From: Phoronis australis | Lineage: Eukaryota; Phoronida; Phoronidae | Assembly (NCBI GenBank): GCA_002633005.1 | Contig: NMRA01000527.1 | Location: forward strand, 1-62,000 | Direction: 5' to 3' | Length of the DNA: 62,000 nucleotides | Shown: positions 24,195 through 37,164 of the stretch, in pieces | Layout: each line of letters opens with the position of its first letter | How positions within the stretch are numbered: position 1 is the first letter of the stretch | The notes under the pieces: model-generated | Databases searched by the model: none | The model's input: only the letters and a program-made list of their open reading frames with translations | Told to the model about the DNA's origin: nothing | Program-made: the position numbers and the translations under genes

Positions 24195-24618
24195 CCAGGG
24201 CCCAAGGTCTAATGTTTGTACTCGAAATTGAACTGGAAACTATTTTCGATCTTCCGTTGTACTTTTGTACGAACTCAAGATGAGAGTCTCTTGTGCTGGG
24301 TTCGAGTAGGCCTGCATTACGCAAATAGGTTTCCAGTCTTAGTTCAAACTTGACTCCTTGATATTCTAGCTGGACTAAAGCTTGAGTAAGAACGGAATAT
24401 TTTGAATACTCAGAAATTTCGAGTTCAGACTCGAACTATTTGCTTTAATGATGGGGTCACAAAGTGCAAATTATAACTGGAAGTTATTTACATAAACAGT
24501 GATGTACTCCAACACAAAATGTCAGACACTTATCTTGAAGTAGCTCAAAAACAGAACGGACAATGTCAAAAATAATTTCGAGTTCAGTCATCGAGTACAT
24601 AGATTAAATCCCGGGATC
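24195..24618. mobile_element. MITE, family 2, diverged copy
   Basis: Starts CCAGGGCCCAAGGTCTAATG, continues with TTGTACTCGAAATTGAACT, and ends with the inverted counterpart (TTTCGAGTTCAG, AGATTAAATCCCGGG). The interior AAATTTCGAGTTC...ACTCGAACTATTTGCTTTAAT matches the element at 60167-60572. The ends are decayed and no target duplication is clear. Confidence 0.6.
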
Positions 24619-27600
24619 AGATCTTGAAAACGAGGGATTTCCCATAATTCGTCATTCTAAGCATACTTAAGACTTAATAAGATGAACCCCAAAACGTCCA
24701 TGGCAACGTAGGCTCGATTGAAGAAAACGGCCTTCCGTACTATATAAACCTATATTTTCCTGTCAAGCACCTTGTGTACGCATGTTTCATATTTCAGTCA
24801 CGTCATTGACCAATGTAAGTCGTGATATCAACGACTGTTGCTATATTAGCTGATGAGTTTGAAACGACTGTCAGCCCAGCTCTTGACATTTTGTACAAAT
24901 ACATTGACGTATAGTGGTTGCTCAAACGTGGTGTCGTTCCGTAACGGCCAGCTCTTCCATGAGTGACTTGTGCATGATGTTATATATAGAGATTTTAATA
25001 AACAAGTGTCATTGAACTATATAAGAGTCAGTCTTAATTGTCATTAGTTGCACTACTTGTTGACTCAATAATTTAGCGTAAAGTTGAGCAATAAAAAAAT
25101 TTTCGCTGAATTTCACCATAAGCACTGTTTGTTGATCTAGAGGATGGAATAAAATTGTCGAAACGCCGGCAATCAATTAATAACAGTCTATAAAGCGTTT
25201 GTTTCATTCCATTCTGTGCTATCCAATTGACCAAACAAACAGCATCGTATTTGCAAATTGCCGCCATTTCAAGTTTTTATTGTTAGCAAAAATTTGTTTT
25301 CTTTTATCATACACACGCAAATCAGACGCTATCCAACAGCTTTTCACAGCAAGCGCAGAGTAAATCACGAAAAAATTGTTTTGACACGGGTTCCTAATGT
25401 GTCACAACTCTAATTTAATAACGCCATTTCATAGATTGAGATCGCAATGCAAGGAGCCCATCTGCCACGTTCTCACGTGGAATAATTCATCACTGGGTAA
25501 AAGAATAAATGATTAGTCTTAGTCTTAGCTGGTGGATTATTACGTACGAATGACCAAGTTCACGCGTGCAAGGAATTTGATAGAAGATTCGCACTGGAAT
25601 TTTTGCAGTTTTCAACAACGTAAGAACGAGTTGAGCTTTAACAAAAACTACTTAAATAAGGTACATCTTAGAGGCAGAGATTAGAATTGCTCGAAAGACA
25701 AAAGTCTTTGCTGCTTTTATGTAACTACACATCAGTGTTTGTGTCTTCCTCACCTGGCATTTGTGTGCGTTCGTAATTCCGAAAAGATTTGAACAAATAA
25801 GGTGTTGTTTGAAAATGACNGAGCAGTTGACTACATTACAGCTAATGCGTGTCGCGTAAACATTTCTGTTGCTTCACGCGCCACAGGTTGCTACTTGTTA
25901 ACTATGACATACTACTTTCTAAATGCGTTATTGATGTTTGCTATATTTTTCGCCGCCAACACAACCGCTAAACTTTGATTAGCGTGACCGAGTCAACCAA
26001 TGCCCACTTAAAGCCATCTCTTACCAGCAACTAGATTGCTTCATATCGATCTACTTGCGCCACTAATACCTTAGTGCACAGAAAGCCTCCAGTCAGATCC
26101 AATCGACATACATTCTTGCAAACATCCGTTAAAGACATAGATACTGTGTGTTGGAAAACAGTTGTTTAGCAATGTTCTACACACAACAATCATAAACAGT
26201 TATTTTGGTAACCATTAACAATAACAGGCGTTAACGTAAAGGAATTTGCGCACATTGTATTTTGCTTAAAAACAAAATTCAGGCTACATGTCATACAATA
26301 GCATTTGTTTTTTTGGAGAAAAGCTATGTAAAAACAAGAACAGACGTTGGTACGAATTAAAACACGATGTGTAGCCACGGTAGAGCCGCGTATTAAAACC
26401 TCTCTTCATTAAGAAGGTTTTGGTTAAAAAAGGCTTTATTCCATTACACGGGTCACCGACGTAGTGCTCGTGACTCATGCCATTGTTCGCGGTACGGCAT
26501 TGTGACTCGCTTCATAGGATATTCGTGTATATTACCCTAGTCAAAGACGGAAATTAGGAGATTTTTTCTCGGTTATTGATATTTCGAATGCCGTAAAGAG
26601 TCTCGCTGATTTTTAATTACGAGCCGCACAAATAATCCTGCGCAATTATTAATAGCTACGTCGAGGTACAGTCTGTCCGCCTCGTGCCACATAACTTTAA
26701 CGACAGATTGTTCTTAGGGGCACTTAGAGTTCTCAAGTAAAATATTGCCGCTCATTTCTATAGGATTCCATGCAATTAGAGAGCATTACTAGCAATCAAG
26801 AGGTGCATCTATTAATGCAATTTCAATAAAAATTTTGAATAAATCAAAGATAAGAGATCTGTCTGTAGCGGCGCAATTATCGCGCTGCACTGATTTGCAG
26901 TTCTACGATCGATGCTTGCCGAACACATTTTAAGAGTTCTACTCCTATGAATTCTTCATTTTCGAATAATAGCAAATTAGTTAAGGATGTTTAAGAAGTG
27001 ACTGGCCACACAATTTTTAAGTAAAATCGTAACAATTTGAATTATTATTGTGTAAATAATTGTCTTGCCTGAATATGGTAGTCAGATAAATATTGAAACG
27101 TCAATAGTACTGTTGATGGACTCCTGCATAGGGTTAATATGGGATAATGAAATTTAAATAAAAGGTCTTCAGAAGTTTTTTTAAATCCCCTTAGAATGTT
27201 TGTATCTTGTAATGAACACATGTTTCCATCAATGGAACATGTTGCTTTACTAATCATGTAATTTGCTAATGTACACGCAGTTCATCTCGTGCTCTCAATT
27301 TGACAGAGACATGAAATACGAACGTTGAAACACTCAGAAATCAGATTCAAACAGAGACTATATTCGTCTTTGATTCAACCGGCAGAGACACTAGCAGACG
27401 GCTCCAGGTTTTTTAGAATGTTCTAGAAACACGTGGATGAATGTTCACATATTCGTCATGTGTGGTCTCACTAGGAGATGGTGTTTCGAGGGTCGCTCCC
27501 TCCCCTCAAGACTAGTTATGTGCAGTAGACATGCATCCCTGGTGCATCAAGCAAAAGTCGAATACTCATTAAATGGGTAGTTTTGGCGTGAGTGTTGATA

Positions 27601-28397
27601 CTGAGCAGATACAAAGCACCGTTGAATTAATGTGAATCAAAAGGACCCTTGTCTCTTTCATCTGTCTGTACCAGAAAATTAATGGAAAAGGAATTCTGCC
27701 TCTGGAAATCGTCGCATTAAATAAGATTTGCGGCGCATTTCGTTTTTGATCATTAGTTTTGCTGCCGATGCCAGAAGACAGTTCAAATTAGATTTTCTGT
27801 AAACGTTCAAATGCTAAAGCAGCTCACTGAATGGCGTATCTAAAATGAAAATCTCGCTTTTTGATTTCTTGTGATAAAATAATGTTCACGCAACATTTAC
27901 ATTGCTTTGCTTTACTTATGAATATATACATGTATCGATACAAAAAAGCAAAGAGAACTTTTAAAATCGTGCTAATAGAAGGACCAGTGTGACCCATTTC
28001 CAAACGAGCAAACATGTTCTCCTCTTTTTTCGCGGTCTGTTTTTGATTTATGATCTATGGGGTTTAATAACCATGGAGTGATTCCTCGAGCATGTAATTT
28101 TCCCATTTTAACTTGATGAATTAGTATACTGAACAAATAGCAACCTCATTCTTGTAAACATTAATTTCGCCAAGAAAATTAGTCTTTGTGTTCTTTGTTC
28201 GACTGTTAGTAAAAAGTGGTGTTCTATCGTTTGCACAATGCAAGTGCTCATTTCCGGCATGGTTCCATTTCCGGTTAAACGCATGCTGGAACGTTTGCCA
28301 ACATTGACGAAATATTACATGTGGTGTGTGATATTCAACATGCTTTTTGATTACAGCAGCAACCGTCACGAAGTGGAGGAAAACAGAATGTACAGCA
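24619..28397. other. Non-coding stretch with a possible regulatory block
   Basis: No recognised gene. A single N at 25820 marks a contig join. The part at 26560-26930 is dense in homeodomain-, POU-, GATA- and TCF-like words and is discussed as a candidate enhancer. Confidence 0.4.
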
Positions 28398-28540
28398 GGG
28401 CTGGGTTGCATAAAGCTTCAAAATTATCCGCTGGATAATTTGCATGACGTAAGGTAGATTGTTCAACAATAACAACGTGGCACGTGTTATTGCGACGTCA
28501 TTGTTGCTATACAGCGTATAACTGTTATGCAACTGAGCCC
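28398..28540. mobile_element. 143-bp MITE with GGGCTnnGTTGCATAA ends
   Basis: Left end GGGCTGGGTTGCATAAAGC; right end reverse-complemented GGGCTCAGTTGCATAACAG. It carries a perfect 9-bp hairpin AAATTATCC-GCT-GGATAATTT at 28421-28441. The ends resemble those of the 12.5-14.7 kb MITE (GGTTGCATGAAAC), so the two may be relatives. Confidence 0.55.
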
Positions 28541-28750
28541 AGAACGCGTTGTTTTGTATTCAGATAATTTTTGAGTTACAAAAACCAAAAACTTAATACA
28601 GGAGGCTTTTCCCCGATGCCTACTGCTACTGCACACAGTAAAGCTCCGTGTAGCATCATCTTTGAAAACCACTGTTTTGGTTTATTTCATTTTTAAATAC
28701 GGCTAGTTACCGGTAGCGTTTCTGATTAAAAATGGTAAATACCACGGACC

Positions 28751-29315
28751 NNNNNNNNNNNNNNNNNNNNNNNNNNNNNNNNNNNNNNNNNNNNNNNNNN
28801 NNNNNNNNNNNNNNNNNNNNNNNNNNNNNNNNNNNNNNNNNNNNNNNNNNNNNNNNNNNNNNNNNNNNNNNNNNNNNNNNNNNNNNNNNNNNNNNNNNNN
28901 NNNNNNNNNNNNNNNNNNNNNNNNNNNNNNNNNNNNNNNNNNNNNNNNNNNNNNNNNNNNNNNNNNNNNNNNNNNNNNNNNNNNNNNNNNNNNNNNNNNN
29001 NNNNNNNNNNNNNNNNNNNNNNNNNNNNNNNNNNNNNNNNNNNNNNNNNNNNNNNNNNNNNNNNNNNNNNNNNNNNNNNNNNNNNNNNNNNNNNNNNNNN
29101 NNNNNNNNNNNNNNNNNNNNNNNNNNNNNNNNNNNNNNNNNNNNNNNNNNNNNNNNNNNNNNNNNNNNNNNNNNNNNNNNNNNNNNNNNNNNNNNNNNNN
29201 NNNNNNNNNNNNNNNNNNNNNNNNNNNNNNNNNNNNNNNNNNNNNNNNNNNNNNNNNNNNNNNNNNNNNNNNNNNNNNNNNNNNNNNNNNNNNNNNNNNN
29301 NNNNNNNNNNNNNNN
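28751..29315. other. Assembly gap (565 N)
   Basis: Run of N. Open frames reported through it are artefacts. Confidence 0.99.
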
Positions 29316-29434
29316 GCATTTATTTGATGTTAGTACTTCGGGTTTCAAGCGTTCAGACATTGGGACGTTTATTTCGAAAATTGCAAGAGATGCAAATAGG
29401 TCCTGGGATACATCGTCAAGGTTTGAAGTAGTCC

Positions 29435-29725
29435 ATGATGAACGGATCAAATTTAGTTGCGCATGCTGTAAGCCTTTTGAATGGACTAGGCTACCTCAGG
29501 GGGCTTAGTGCCAACCGATCTACGAAACGAGATGCTGACATTGTAGAGGCTTACAAGCTCATTGACATAGCAGTTGGCAAAGTGCAAGTGTTGGGAACAA
29601 ACATCGAAGATGTCTGGGTAGAATGGTTCCAAGACGAGCAAACCTTTGGATCCGATATACAGATTCCTCGGCAGTCTAGACAACAGAAAGATAGGGCCAA
29701 CGTTCCTGGAGAAACACCCTGGTAA
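29435..29725 (+). pseudogene. hAT-type transposase fragment (ZMYM1-like C-terminal part)
   Basis: The frame reads NLVAHAVSLLNGLGYLRGLS, then RDADIVEAYKLID, then EDVWVEWFQDEQ, then IPRQSRQQKDRANVPGETP. This order of helices followed by P-R-x(4-5)-R-x-N-x-P is what I recall from animal hAT transposases related to ZMYM1-like proteins, just before their C-terminal dimerisation region. The fragment stops at ETPW, where the family normally continues with an EEYYR-like segment. Upstream the same frame is closed by a stop at about 29430, and the gap removes anything further. It is probably a decayed transposase; a short exon ending at CCTG|GTAATA is an alternative. Confidence 0.5.
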
Positions 29726-30812
29726 TAAGTTATAATTCTACACAGTTTGTATATAATGTCGGTTTTTTATGTTTGTGTACAATGAAAACGAAATGGAAAT
29801 TATTTTTGAACATGCCAAATCTACCCAGTACAGCAAAGGGTCTACGAGCGCACAGAAACTGATTCTGGTTTGTATTTCCACTTGAGTCTATCTGCCTCAT
29901 ATCCAAAATATATTTCCCGTAGTGCGTAGTTGAATCTGTACTCAATACTTGTTTCTTCCAGTGAGTACTACAGAACGGTGCGAAAACCCTTCCTAGACAA
30001 CCTCTCGCAGCAGTTGACCACCTGATGTGTAAAATAAACGTATGAGCAACCACTGGGGATTAAAAAGTGTATCGAGAGAAGTTTTCAATTCAAAGTTTTT
30101 TGCAAAGTACATTTTAGGTCTCGCGACGGACCAGGCCAGCTCGATTTGTGTAGATATTGAGTTTCAATGTACTTCTGGCCCCTCGGTGAACTATTTATCT
30201 CAAGCAGTACTGTTTGGTCCCGCGACAGATCGACTATTTTTATAGGGATAATAAGCACAGGTGTACTTTTGCTCTCGTGACGGACCAGCCAGAGTTTTTG
30301 TGTACTCTCAGTGTACATCTGGTCTCTCTGCGAACTGGTCCTGTTATCTTTTCACCACGGTGCACAGAATGTTTTGGTTTCGTGAAACTGTTTTCTAATA
30401 CATTTGACGTTTTTCAATTGTTGTCAACGTGATTCAGCTTAATAAAGTGATACTTAATTGTTTATTGTCGCTTTTAATATTACTCTATGAGCTGAGAGCA
30501 CCATAGTTCGCCAGTTTTTCTCGTAACGAGACAGAACACACGTTTACTTCCGGACTAACAGTACAGGTCTTCGTTCTTAAACAGCTTGAGGCTGTTGCGA
30601 TCATCTGATATTCAAGTTTTTACGCCCTGTCGGTGCTCCTTCGTGAATATTTGGCAGTTGTCTAAACCCCTGTATACACACCACACTTTTTTCAGTGTAT
30701 GCCAAAAAAGGTGTGTGTAAGCAGATGTTCCAACAAAAATGTTTGCTGGTGGTGTGACTCATACCCAGATGTGCACAACGAAACTCATGAGCCGCCAAGT
30801 TCATGTGATAAA
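29726..30812. other. Non-coding stretch with a degenerate interspersed motif
   Basis: Five degenerate copies of a roughly 25-30-bp motif (GTAC-TTTTGGTCTCGCGACGGACCA-like) start near 30107, 30169, 30203, 30260 and 30311. No gene seen. Confidence 0.4.
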
Positions 30813-30944
30813 ATCGAGAAGGGTTTTTAATGGGAGGGGAGAAACCCCCCTCCCGACCTCCCCCAGCTCGGCGCCACGCGCCTCGGATTCGACCTTTGCG
30901 GGTATCCTAATCCCCCCCTTACTGAAAACGTAGGTCCGCCACTG
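30813..30944 (-). mobile_element. Fragment of a hAT-like element end (CAGTGGCGGACC type)
   Basis: On the minus strand the segment starts CAGTGGCGGACCTACG and continues with a G-run, an end type common in animal hAT and MITE repeats. The interior is C/G-rich (AACCCCCCTCCCGACC). The other end is not identified. Confidence 0.4.
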
Positions 30945-31854
30945 CGGGTATTAATCATGGAAAGAACTCTTCGTTTATGGACCGGAAGTGGTGTCTTCTA
31001 TCCCATAATTTGTGAACTCTATCCTATAACTCACCAATCCAGCCTCACCGACCAATCACTTTAGTGACCACCGTTACAATACAGTTTGAGCGCAAGGATC
31101 AGTTTTACTGCTAACAGCGGGTGGTGTGATAAGACCCAAGGCGTGTTCTTGTGAAGACAAATTACATAGTGTCTTTGTTTATGAAAGTGAAAATTTCAGA
31201 GCTCGATCCGTCGTTTTTCATTGCCATAACATTATTTGTAGATGCTTGAAAGCCGCATATTTTCTAGTTCCGCAGGCCGGCGAAGTATTTCAAACGTCCC
31301 ATGGACGATGAAATGTGAAAATTAGATTGATTTGTTCTACCAAACAACAAAAATGTGGCCACAATTGGACGCAGAACTCTTTCTCAACTTCTTAAAATGC
31401 ACTTGAGTGACCGCGATTTTGTTTCTTCAAAACCAAATTTCGGCTTAACTCTCCGTGCGTCGTGCCTGTAATAAATCGTTTTGATGTTCTTCGTTGTGTT
31501 CATGTAAATTGCATGTAACAACAGCTGTTCATGACACACTACCAAATTGAACAACCAAACGTTTCAAAAGATTTTAAACTTGATTTGATACGGTTCTTTG
31601 ACAAATTACTGTTTTGAGCGGGCTCAGTCACCGACATGTTACTCCGCCCCCGAGTCGGTCTCGCTACTGTGGTAACTGGCCTTTGGTTGAGTAGGAACCT
31701 TTTCCGTTTCGGGCATACTCGCGAAGCACTCGCCTTTCAGTCGTGTAATTTTGGGTGGTTTTTGCGTGATCTTTCTTTTTCGCTAGGCTTTCCCTTCTAC
31801 GAAACGCTGCTCGGGCTTTGTGGCCCAAACGCCAGTGACGAAGAACGTCAGATG
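30945..31854. other. Non-coding stretch, GC-richer in its last 200 bp
   Basis: No recognised gene. The part from about 31630 contains a GC box (CTCCGCCCCC) and overlapping open frames on both strands without known domains. Confidence 0.35.
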
Positions 31855-32888
31855 ACGCCAACAATTGCTGTGCGATTGATAGGCCAGAAACGTAAAAACA
31901 CGTAGGCCTACACAATGATTTGGAGGCCGGCAAAATTTATTCGCCACATCAAGTAATTAAACAGAAGCCGAGCAAGAATTTGAAATGTCATTTGCTACCA
32001 TCGGCGACACGCAGTGTAATTACATATTTTATAGGCAAACCACACGGCGAGCCTCTCGTCTCATCTCGCTATTAATTCGAGATCGATGGCTAATTTCCTT
32101 TACGTGTTGCGCACGCTGTTTGACCGGAATCTACAGTGTGTTTGCTGAAGTCCCGTTGACAAAGAATTCGGACAGTACGCTTTTAAATAACAAAACTCCT
32201 TGAACTTGTGCTGAGCCCACTGGTGACAATGATATGTTTTCAGTCATGTGGTTTATTTTAGAGAGACAATACATGAGTATTTTATACGCATTGATCAACA
32301 CCCAATATGTTGCGTTCTTCAGTAGAAAAAGCAAAAACCTCCATTGGTCGAACCGCTGTGGGGCGACAGAGGCACAGGCCTCGACATGAGCGGCGACAGA
32401 GGCACAGGCCTCGACATGAGCGCGTACATGCTCGCAAATACGAGTAGAAAAGGTAAAATACGAGTAGGAAATTGATGTCACTAGAATTATTTGAACGACC
32501 TTGGAGCAGACGTTCTGCGGGTCTTTTTGTTCTTTTTTTTTTGATCGTCTTTTTGGTCGTCACTATTGGTCGTCACTTTTGGTCGTCACTTTTGATCGTC
32601 ACTTTTGGTCGTCACTTCTCGCGAGTGTAAATGTGGAAATACGAGTGCACAATATGTCGTCATCGTATTTTCGAGCCACAAACTTGCTTACATTCTAAAA
32701 ACGACTGAACATTTATTTTGCAGCAGATAATACTCGTCTTCCGCAAGAATTAAAAGGATAATTACTTATTAAAAATAGCTGTTGCCCGTGGGAATCAACT
32801 ATGTTTTCAAATCGCAGAAATACACCCTATAGCGCCCTTAAAGTTTTCTTCAATGGAGGCAAAGACAGTGTGGGCACGATTGCCATCT
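31855..32888. repeat. Redundant copy 1 of a roughly 1034-bp segment
   Basis: Starts ACGCCAACAATTGCTGTGCG and ends GGGCACGATTGCCATCT, followed by N at 32889 and immediately by a second copy. I count roughly twenty substitutions and a few indels between the copies. It includes a 30-bp direct duplication (GGCGACAGAGGCACAGGCCT, at about 32364 and 32391) and a 13-bp tandem repeat GGTCGTCACTTTT (about 32550-32615). Confidence 0.85.
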
Positions 32889-32889
32889 N

Positions 32890-33922
32890 ACGCCAACAAT
32901 TGCTGTGCGATGGATAGGCTAGAAACGTAAAAACACGTAGGCCTACACAATGATTTGGATGCCGGCAAAATTTATTCGCTACATCAAGTAATTAAACAGA
33001 AGCCGAGCAAGAATTTGAAATGTCATTTGCAACCATCGGCGACACGCAGTGTAATTACGTATTTTATAGGCAAACCACACGGCGAGCCTCTCGTCTCATC
33101 TCGCTATTAATTCGAGATCGATGGCTAATTTCCTTTACGTGTTGCGCACGCTGTTTGACCGGAATCTACAGTGTGTTTGCTAAGTCCCGTTGACAAAGAA
33201 TTCGGACAGTACGCTTTTAAATAACAAAACTCCTTGAACTTTTGCTGAGCCCACTGGTGACAATGATATGTTTTCAGTCATGTGGTTTATTTTAGAGAGA
33301 CAATACATGAGTATTTTATACGCATTGATCAACACCCAATATGTTGCGTTCTTCAGTAGAAAAAGCAGAAACCTCCATTGGTCGAACCGTTGTGGGGCGA
33401 CAGAGGCACAGGCCTCGACATGAGCGGCGACTGAGGCACAGGCCTCGACATGAGCGCGTACATGCTCGCAAATACGAGTAGAAAAGGTAAAATACGAGTA
33501 GGAAATTGATGTCACTAGAATTATTTGAACGAGCTTGGAACAGACGTTCTGCGGGTTTTTTTTTTGTTCTTTTTTTGATCGTCTTTTTGGTCGTCACTTT
33601 TGGTCGTCACTTTTGGTCGTCACTTTTGGTCGTCACTTTTGGTCGTCACTTCTTGCGAGTGTAAATGTGGAAATACGAGTGCACAATATGTCGTCATCGT
33701 ATTTTCGAGCCACAAACTAGCTTATATTCTAAAAACGACTGAACATTTATTTTGCAGCAGATAATACTCGTCTTCCGCAAGAATTAAAAGGATAATTACT
33801 TATTAAAACTAGCTGTTGCCCGTGTGAATCAACTATGTTTTCAAATCGCAGAAATACACCCTATAGCGCCCTTAAAGTTTTCTTCAATGGAGGCAAAGAC
33901 AGTGTGGGCACGATTGCCATCT
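32890..33922. repeat. Redundant copy 2 of the roughly 1034-bp segment
   Basis: Begins right after the N at 32889 and ends a few bases before another N at 33930. Same internal order as copy 1, including the 13-bp GGTCGTCACTTTT repeat. The pattern is that of two haplotype contigs laid end to end rather than a true tandem duplication. Confidence 0.85.
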
Positions 33923-33930
33923 GAACTCAN

Positions 33931-36900
33931 CACTTCCTTCTCTTTGGTTTCATCACGTCCCAGGAGGCACTCGGTTATTTTTAACTGGAGTGCATCAGGA
34001 AAATTAAGTTATGACATTCATTTAGAGAGTGGACTCGAAATGGGACTCATATGTAGGGAGCTTAGCAAATAGTACAACAACTTACAATTGATACTTGACA
34101 AAAACAATGATTACTATGATGTGAAAGTAAACATTAATGATTGATGCAGATTCTCTAGCTGATTGCGATAAACATAGGACTTGGGAGTACAATGCTCTGT
34201 TTAAGCTGTGTTCTTTCACAATTATGTATCACACATATGAAAGCACAGGTTGGTCTTAACGCTGGATATGACGTATTTTAAGATCTCCTTGGCTTATTAA
34301 CACAATTTAAGGTCCGCTAAACGGTATACTGCCCTCGGTGAAAGCCAGTGAAAAGAAAAAAACTCTTCGCTTTTTAAAGCAATTGTGCTTTAAAAGAGAT
34401 TTACGGACAAGGCATCGCCAATACTATTAGGCACTCGTACGAAGTTCGAGAAATTCTGTTTGAGTTGTACAATGTAAATACAACATAGATATACATTTGC
34501 ACAAATACGATTACGAAATAAGTCAACAAGTAAGCAAACGGAAATTGAGGATCACATTATGGCTTGATGTCAGATTTCAGAGCTTGAGTATTCCGAGAGT
34601 TCGGTCAGTCCAAGATGTTACAAAGCAAAGGACCAAGAAGCCACCATCAAAGACCACAATTCCTTTCAATGTAACATACAAAAAATCGGTTGCACTTGAA
34701 TTTTAACCACCTTTAAAGAGACATTGTCGTTTTACGGCCGAGGAACACTTTTTGAAGGTTATCGTTCGATGGTATAGACGACTTAAAGTTATTAACTTTG
34801 ACCAAAGCCATAAAACAGGAAAGTCCGTTGTGTTTTGGGGACTTATTACTAGTCGCCAATTCTTGCCGTTGTCCGCCAGACATTCGCTGAAATAAAGGCC
34901 GGTGATTTCACGCTTAAAAGACTTTGACATTTATCGGGTGGTGTTTAGGTCCGTCAAAAGACAGTGACCACCGTCTCTATAGCTGGCTCCGTTAGGAGAT
35001 TCATACGCCAGAAGATTTTTCGGCGAATTATACATCACACTGATTAAAACATCCAAGTCGCGTTGTGTAAATACCTTTCGCGCATAGAGGGACACCTTAG
35101 AAGACCGTTGATTTTTTCCAACTCAAACAAATACTCCCGTAATCAAACTTTTTTCGAGAAGTCCTTGTTTGAGTCCCCAAATCGGCAGCTGGCTATTTTT
35201 AGCAACGAGCGCCCGCGGTAAAAATAGGAGCGCGCTCAGTGTAAAACTGCCCACTTGCCGATTTGAGCAGGAGAACTCGGGGATTCTAAGTTCGAGTTTC
35301 CGTTGATGCTGCTCACAGACAATTAATTCTTGAGACCACGTGTGGCGCGTTAAGTGATCTGCCGTGACAAGCCACCTTGTCGAGCGTAGTTTCAAGCAGT
35401 AAAGGTTTCCCAGTTATTTCCATGATTAGAAATCACCTTTAATTTGAGTATGGAAAAAGATGAGACAAATTTCATAACCTTAATGGGTCAAAAGTTAATA
35501 ATATCTTTTTGACGGAAAGTGAGTTTATCGCGGCTATTAAATTGAATGTTCTGTCAAATGTCCCGCGTTTTTGATGAGGTGAAATTTGTACTATTGTCTA
35601 CCATAATTATTATTTTATAGTGATGGCAAATCTCAATATACACACCACATCCAATTTGACGGCAATAATTCTTTTTTAATAGACATTTTGAATTCCGCGA
35701 AGGCGAAAATACTTGAGATCATGGCTTCGTCAGTTACTGAAGACTGCAAGTTACCATTTTCTTCGCGACATATTCACACAGTGTAGGTACTAAAACAAAA
35801 CAAAACAAAAAATAGTGATGAATCTGATTCCAACACTTCCCGGGTCTATTTTTAGAGACCTTCTCAGTCATAGCTACCAATAATCAATTGCTTAATACAG
35901 TTTAGCATGACATGTATTAGTATCTCAAGACGTAGACTTATTGATTTTTCACTCAAGCAACACGTTGGTGAGTTCCCATGGTAGTACTGGTGAGCCACTG
36001 ACAAAAGGGTCAACTGGAGTGAATGGCCAATATGTTGTATTCACAATTCCGAAACCTAATTATGGCACATGGGATGGTACGTCAAGGACGCCTGCGAGGC
36101 ACCGGCAAAGCTCCACCATTTTGCTCCACGAACGCAACAGTAAATGTCAGCACGTACATTTAGACAAAATCTTGCTGATTGAACTTCTGGTCCTCCTGCT
36201 TGAACCAATTTCTTTTCAGTGTATCCGCACGTTCTATGAATAAATTGCAAGCAAAAACGCCGCATATTTAATTGCGGTCGATTACTGTGACCCTGTGACT
36301 GAGAAGCTCAAGAGAAGCCACACTGGAAGCAAATGGCTGTTTCTTGGGAGTTATTGCTGATCGACATCGACTACGTGGCGTGTGTTATTTCCTGCTGAGG
36401 TCTTGCGTGACACGTTGGACTTTCATTTCCGCCCATTGTAAAAAATTAAGTAAACGGTTTGAGGAATTGTGTACTAGATAAAACCAAACACAAATAAACA
36501 AGTTAACACAAAACACCGGAACCCTCTCTACTGCACGACGGAAATGGAAATCATGTGCCCGTTACGTAGACGTAACAAACTTGAGAAACAGCAAGATCAC
36601 ACAAGTCTTTGCGAGATTTCGTCATGCAAAGCATAGCTTTACTCGCGAAATTCTTGCGTCTGCGGAACTCAGCCTAAGATACATTCGACACGGTTTCGTC
36701 AGCCATCTTGAATTTTTGTAAGATTCCAATTCAAAGAGACAGGAGAGTAAGGGTTGTAAAACCAAACATTCCAAAAAATCACAAAATAAGTACTAAAAAG
36801 TAGCAAATACACTTTCATCAAACATAAAAGAATGACATTTTTATTGTCAATTAAGAACACAACATCGAAGTGCGCGTTTAGAATGCCAATGTTTGGGTTA

Positions 36901-37164
36901 CTTTTGTCATGCCAGTTACGTATTTTTAAAAGTCAAATTATTTCAGGAAGCAAATTAAAATGGCTTGTGGACGCTGGAATATACATACAAAATTATTAAG
37001 TTAGCTGCTTTCTCTAAAATTTGTCTTTTGATCGGCAGAAGAGAGCATTATTTGACTACATTATATTCACCAGCAGCACGAGATGCTAGGAAAACCTAAT
37101 CATGGAATCCAGAGCCTACCTTTCCAGGAACACTTAAAGGTAGTATATTGAACGCTGTGCAGTT
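33931..37164. other. Non-coding stretch with one dispersed repeat
   Basis: No recognised gene. The segment 34730-34930 shares several 8-20-bp blocks in the same order with 47965-48150 (for example GTTATTAACTTTGACCA / GTTATTACCTTTGACCA), so it belongs to an old dispersed repeat family. Confidence 0.4.

Noticed and set aside
28707-29508. Open frames of 197-258 codons across 28.7-29.5 kb on both strands
   Set aside because: They run through the 565-bp N gap; the apparent openness is undetermined sequence.
32131-33597. Repeated 93-116-codon minus-strand frames with CRGLCLCR-like units
   Set aside because: They come from a 30-bp direct duplication plus a 13-bp tandem repeat inside redundant haplotype copies.
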